12,575 bases of DNA from Thermoactinomycetaceae bacterium. GTDB lineage: Bacteria; Bacillota; Bacilli; Thermoactinomycetales; Thermoactinomycetaceae. The stretch covers positions 1 through 12,575 of the forward strand of contig JANWJM010000046.1 in the NCBI GenBank assembly GCA_025449475.1, read 5' to 3'. The notes beneath the pieces were generated by a model that made no database searches, was not told the origin of the DNA, and saw only the letters and a program-made list of their open reading frames with translations. Positions 10,470 to 12,575 of this stretch are shown piece by piece (position 1 is the first letter of the stretch; each line of letters starts with the position of its first letter). A program made the position numbers and the translations under genes.

Positions 10470-10498
10470 TGGATTATCAATTTAATATGATTCTCATG
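10454..10498. promoter_or_regulatory. Fur-like operator with repeated GATTATCAAT elements over the suf promoter
   Basis: GATTATCAAT occurs exactly at 10461-10470 and again at 10472-10481, an 11-base period; a related GATTCTCAT follows at 10489-10497. Read on the minus strand the core is TGATAATCATT, which matches the centre of the Fur consensus (TGATAATnATTATCA): the half ATTATCA is perfect and the other half (AGCCAAT) matches 4 of 7. The first repeat contains the -35 hexamer, so bound repressor would block sigma-A polymerase. Fur is the best guess; PerR uses a similar box (TTATAATnATTATAA) and cannot be excluded. Confidence 0.55.
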
Positions 10499-10562
10499 TG
10501 ATTTTTATTCTATTTTATCTTACCCTACCTGCCTTCTAATATCAAGAATTCCTTTCCAGCAG

Positions 10563-10592
10563 AAAAAACAGCCGAAACTTGGCTGTTTTTTA
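10563..10592. terminator. Terminator of the CBS-domain gene
   Basis: AAAAAACAGCC (10563-10573) pairs perfectly with GGCTGTTTTTT (10581-10591) around a 7-base loop. T-runs follow on both strands. On the minus strand it begins at the TAA stop of the CBS-domain gene (10590-10592) and separates that gene from the suf promoter downstream. Confidence 0.88.
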
Positions 10593-11081
10593 TTGTATCC
10601 CTTTTTTTTGTTTCCCAACAACCTCAAGATACTCTTGCTGGAAATATTCGATCACTTTTTCCATCAACACTTTTCGCGTCAAAATTCCCACAAATTGGTT
10701 TTTCTCATTAATGATTGGTATATATGACCGGTTCACTAGAATTTCAAAAGCAAACGAAAAGATTGAGTTCGCCATGATCCCTTGATGATTGCGATCCATG
10801 GCTTCCAACACTTTATGATTACTCAAACCTGAAAAGTCAAAACTTTGATTGCCACAATTGCGATCCAACATAAAGTCTAAAATATCTGTTTTGCTGATCA
10901 ATCCTTCAACTTGGCTAAGCTTGTTAATAACGGGAACCGATGAAGTCTGCCGCCTTGTCAATACAAGCAATGCACGCTCCAGCGACCACTCCGGATCTAC
11001 GGTTACGACATTCTCCTTAGGAATTATCAATTCTTTGATTTCTCGAGAAAATAAGTATCTAGCGTCATCCCTTTCAAACAT
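10590..11081 (-). CDS. cbpB: CBS-domain pair protein of the CbpB/YkuL type (probable c-di-AMP binder)
   Basis: This 163-residue protein consists of two CBS domains, about 16-70 and 88-145. Segments such as WSLERALLVLTRRQTSSVPVI (32-52) and FVGILTRKVLMEKV (130-143) resemble Bacillus subtilis YkuL (CbpB/DarB, 147 residues). YkuL binds cyclic di-AMP and, when unbound, stimulates the (p)ppGpp synthetase Rel and pyruvate carboxylase; that this protein does the same is inference. It has a longer, basic C-terminal tail (VVGKQKKGIQ). The ATG has GGGAG eight bases upstream. It is followed by its own terminator, so it is not part of the suf operon. No convincing promoter was found in the 277 bases upstream (11082-11358). 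Confidence 0.85.
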   Translation of the reverse strand: MFERDDARYLFSREIKELIIPKENVVTVDPEWSLERALLVLTRRQTSSVPVINKLSQVEGLISKTDILDFMLDRNCGNQSFDFSGLSNHKVLEAMDRNHQGIMANSIFSFAFEILVNRSYIPIINEKNQFVGILTRKVLMEKVIEYFQQEYLEVVGKQKKGIQ

Positions 11082-11332
11082 CCGAAAAACTCCCTAATAT
11101 CCCGCAAGGGTTGATTGATAGACTTTCGCCAAGTAATCTTACAAACTATTCAATCATGTTAACGCTGACATTACCGTTTTCTTCCATCCGTCCTTGCACT
11201 TTCGCAAAGAGTTTATCACGATATCCAAAATAAGTATATCATAGATATGGGTATCATGAAATAAACCTTCTTCAAACGGACAGAATAATTTCTTGACAAA
11301 TTGGGAAACAATTCAAACACTTTCTATGACTG

Positions 11333-11368
11333 CCTGATCTCAAACGGATCAGGAGCGTTTAACGCTCC
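11333..11368 (-). other. Two adjoining hairpins at the end of the quinone oxidoreductase gene
   Basis: GGAGCGTTTAACGCTCC (11352-11368) is a perfect palindrome containing the stop codon. CCTGATC (11333-11339) pairs with GATCAGG (11347-11353) around a 7-base loop. The two stems share two bases, so they may be alternative folds. No T-run follows on the minus strand, so this is at best a weak terminator. Confidence 0.4.
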
Positions 11369-12354
11369 CAAACCGATCGCAAAATAATCTTTCCGATATT
11401 TTTATTTTCCTCCATATATTGATGCGCTGCTCGCACATCGGTAATGGGAAAAACCCTATCAATAACGGGACGCAATTTCCCCTCCTGAAACAATGGAAGT
11501 GCAAAAGAAAAAAATTCCTTTGATAGTCTGATCTTGTATTCATTCGTTCGTGATCGCAATGTCGTCCCAACTACGGTCAAACGTTTGTTTAAGATCTTTG
11601 ATAAGGCGACCTGTTTGCATACATTCCCGCCCAATACACTGATCAATACAAGCCTTCCATCGACTTGTAACACATCAATATTTTGTTCGAAATACGGTGC
11701 CCCAATAAAATCTAAAACCAGGTGAACACCTTGTCCATTGGTTGCGTTCTTCACCTGTGGTAAAAATGGTCCTTCATGATAATTAAAAGCAAACTTTGCC
11801 CCCAATTCCAAACAAATCCTTTGTTTTTTGGCAGAACCGACTGTCACGATGGAAGTAGCTCCAATGGTTTGTACCAATTGGATAGCCGCTGTTCCCACGC
11901 CGCTTGCTCCCGCGTGGATCAAAACCGTTTCACCTCGTTCGACCTTTCCAATCCAAAATAACGTTTGATAAGCCGTCAAAAAAACTTCTGGAATGGCTGC
12001 TGCCTCTTCATAGCTTAAATTATCAGGAATGGGGATCGCCATCTTCTCAGGAATGGTGACATACTCACCGTACCCACCTCCGCTTAAGAGCCCAAAGACA
12101 CGATCACCGGGTTTCCATTGTCCCGTGCATCCTTTACCTACTTTCTCCACAATTCCAGCCATGTCCAATCCCATGATGGAGCTAGCCCCTAATGGCGGGG
12201 GATATTTTCCTTCTCTTTGCAAGAGATCGGCACGGTTGACCGATGTCGCTTTCACGCGAACAAGTAATTCATGATCTGCGCAAACCGGTACTGGATATTC
12301 TTTTATCTTTAGTTGATTGACGCTGCCTGGCTTTTCAACAACAACAGCTTTCAA
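11359..12354 (-). CDS. NAD(P)H:quinone oxidoreductase, zinc-free MDR superfamily (PIG3-like)
   Basis: This 331-residue soluble enzyme belongs to the medium-chain dehydrogenase/reductase superfamily. An N-terminal GroES-like domain carries VNRADLLQREGKYPPP (39-54) and GLDMAGIVEKVGKG (62-75). The Rossmann domain has the NADPH-binding motif HAGASGVG (147-154) with an A-x-x-G-x-x-G spacing. Zinc-binding residues of alcohol dehydrogenases are absent, as usual for quinone reductases, and the NRADLLQR-YPPP pattern fits the PIG3/TP53I3 branch; the true substrate is unknown. The frame opens at a GTG at 12363, but that codon overlaps AAGGAG (12363-12368). A TTG at 12354, eight bases from the site, gives the standard N-terminus MKAVVVEKPG and is preferred. 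Confidence 0.93.
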   Translation of the reverse strand: MKAVVVEKPGSVNQLKIKEYPVPVCADHELLVRVKATSVNRADLLQREGKYPPPLGASSIMGLDMAGIVEKVGKGCTGQWKPGDRVFGLLSGGGYGEYVTIPEKMAIPIPDNLSYEEAAAIPEVFLTAYQTLFWIGKVERGETVLIHAGASGVGTAAIQLVQTIGATSIVTVGSAKKQRICLELGAKFAFNYHEGPFLPQVKNATNGQGVHLVLDFIGAPYFEQNIDVLQVDGRLVLISVLGGNVCKQVALSKILNKRLTVVGTTLRSRTNEYKIRLSKEFFSFALPLFQEGKLRPVIDRVFPITDVRAAHQYMEENKNIGKIILRSVWER

Positions 12355-12482
12355 CAGGAACACTCCTTTTTAAGATTATGAATAAACAAGCTTTTACACT
12401 TAATACACAAATTTTCCCCGTTTAAATAATATTATCCTCTAAAAAATTATAATAAAACTCATTTAATTTAAATAGAAGGTTC

Positions 12483-12491
12483 TGATATAAT
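12483..12491 (+). promoter_or_regulatory. Extended -10 promoter toward the right edge
   Basis: TGA-TATAAT is a perfect -10 with the TGn extension; at 17 bases upstream the -35 is poor (TTAATT, 12463-12468). It would give a leader of about 64 bases before the ATG at 12562. On the other strand a TATAAT at 12446-12451 may serve the quinone oxidoreductase gene, so the AT-rich gap 12364-12561 may hold two divergent promoters. Confidence 0.55.
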
Positions 12492-12561
12492 ATTGTTTGT
12501 ATCTGAATGGGACTAAAATTTATTATTTTTATTGACTAAAGAGAAAGGGAATGACAATTTA

Positions 12562-12575
12562 ATGGATGTTCAAAA
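12562..12575 (+). CDS. Start of a gene cut by the right edge, product unknown
   Basis: Only the first four codons (M-D-V-Q) and part of a fifth are visible. AAAGGGA lies 11 bases upstream, somewhat far, and an extended -10 promoter lies about 70 bases upstream. An in-frame TTG at 12532 is an alternative start but has no ribosome binding site. Nothing can be said about function. Confidence 0.4.

Noticed and set aside
10461..10497. Short direct repeats considered as a CRISPR array
   Set aside because: The repeat units are only 10 bases long with a 1-base gap and lie within a promoter; there are no spacers or cas genes. An operator explains them better.

Overview
The window looks like ordinary chromosome from a low-GC Gram-positive bacterium (Bacillota, Bacilli). 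The evidence is the suf gene order C-D-S-U-B with SufU in place of SufA/SufE, strong AGGAGG-type ribosome binding sites, several TTG starts, sigma-A promoters, and proteins that read like Bacillus families (SufB, SufU, a CbpB/YkuL-type CBS protein, a DUF72 protein). The HTH-TPR regulator would fit Thermoactinomycetaceae, but that placement is inference only. No rRNA, tRNA, CRISPR array or insertion sequence was seen.

Left part (1-3271): a DUF72 (YecE-like) gene runs off the left edge on the minus strand. A 329-base divergent intergenic region separates it from pncB (nicotinate phosphoribosyltransferase, plus strand, NAD salvage). pncB converges on a YihY/BrkB-type membrane protein gene (minus strand), and the two share a compact bidirectional terminator made from their last codons.

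Middle (3272-5209): the membrane protein gene is divergent from a gene for an XRE-type helix-turn-helix protein with a long TPR domain (RRNPP-like architecture), and the two promoters overlap. After the regulator comes 421 bases with two hairpins and a short minus-strand reading frame that could encode a 35-residue, very hydrophobic peptide. This frame lies between the end of sufB and a good minus-strand terminator.

Right part (5210-10590): the minus-strand operon sufC-sufD-sufS-sufU-sufB encodes the SUF iron-sulfur cluster assembly machine: SufBCD scaffold/ATPase, SufS cysteine desulfurase and SufU sulfur-transfer partner. Genes overlap or nearly abut (ATGA and TGATG junctions). Upstream of sufC is a near-consensus sigma-A promoter whose -35 lies in repeated GATTATCAAT elements resembling a Fur box, which suggests iron control of the operon.

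Far right (10590-12575): a CBS-domain protein of the CbpB/YkuL type, closed by its own terminator; an NAD(P)H:quinone oxidoreductase of the MDR superfamily, probably starting at a TTG; and, divergently, an extended -10 promoter leading to the first codons of a gene cut by the right edge.

No clearly new multi-gene system is evident. The most unusual items are the 35-residue hydrophobic peptide frame next to the HTH-TPR regulator and the repeated Fur-like elements over the suf promoter.
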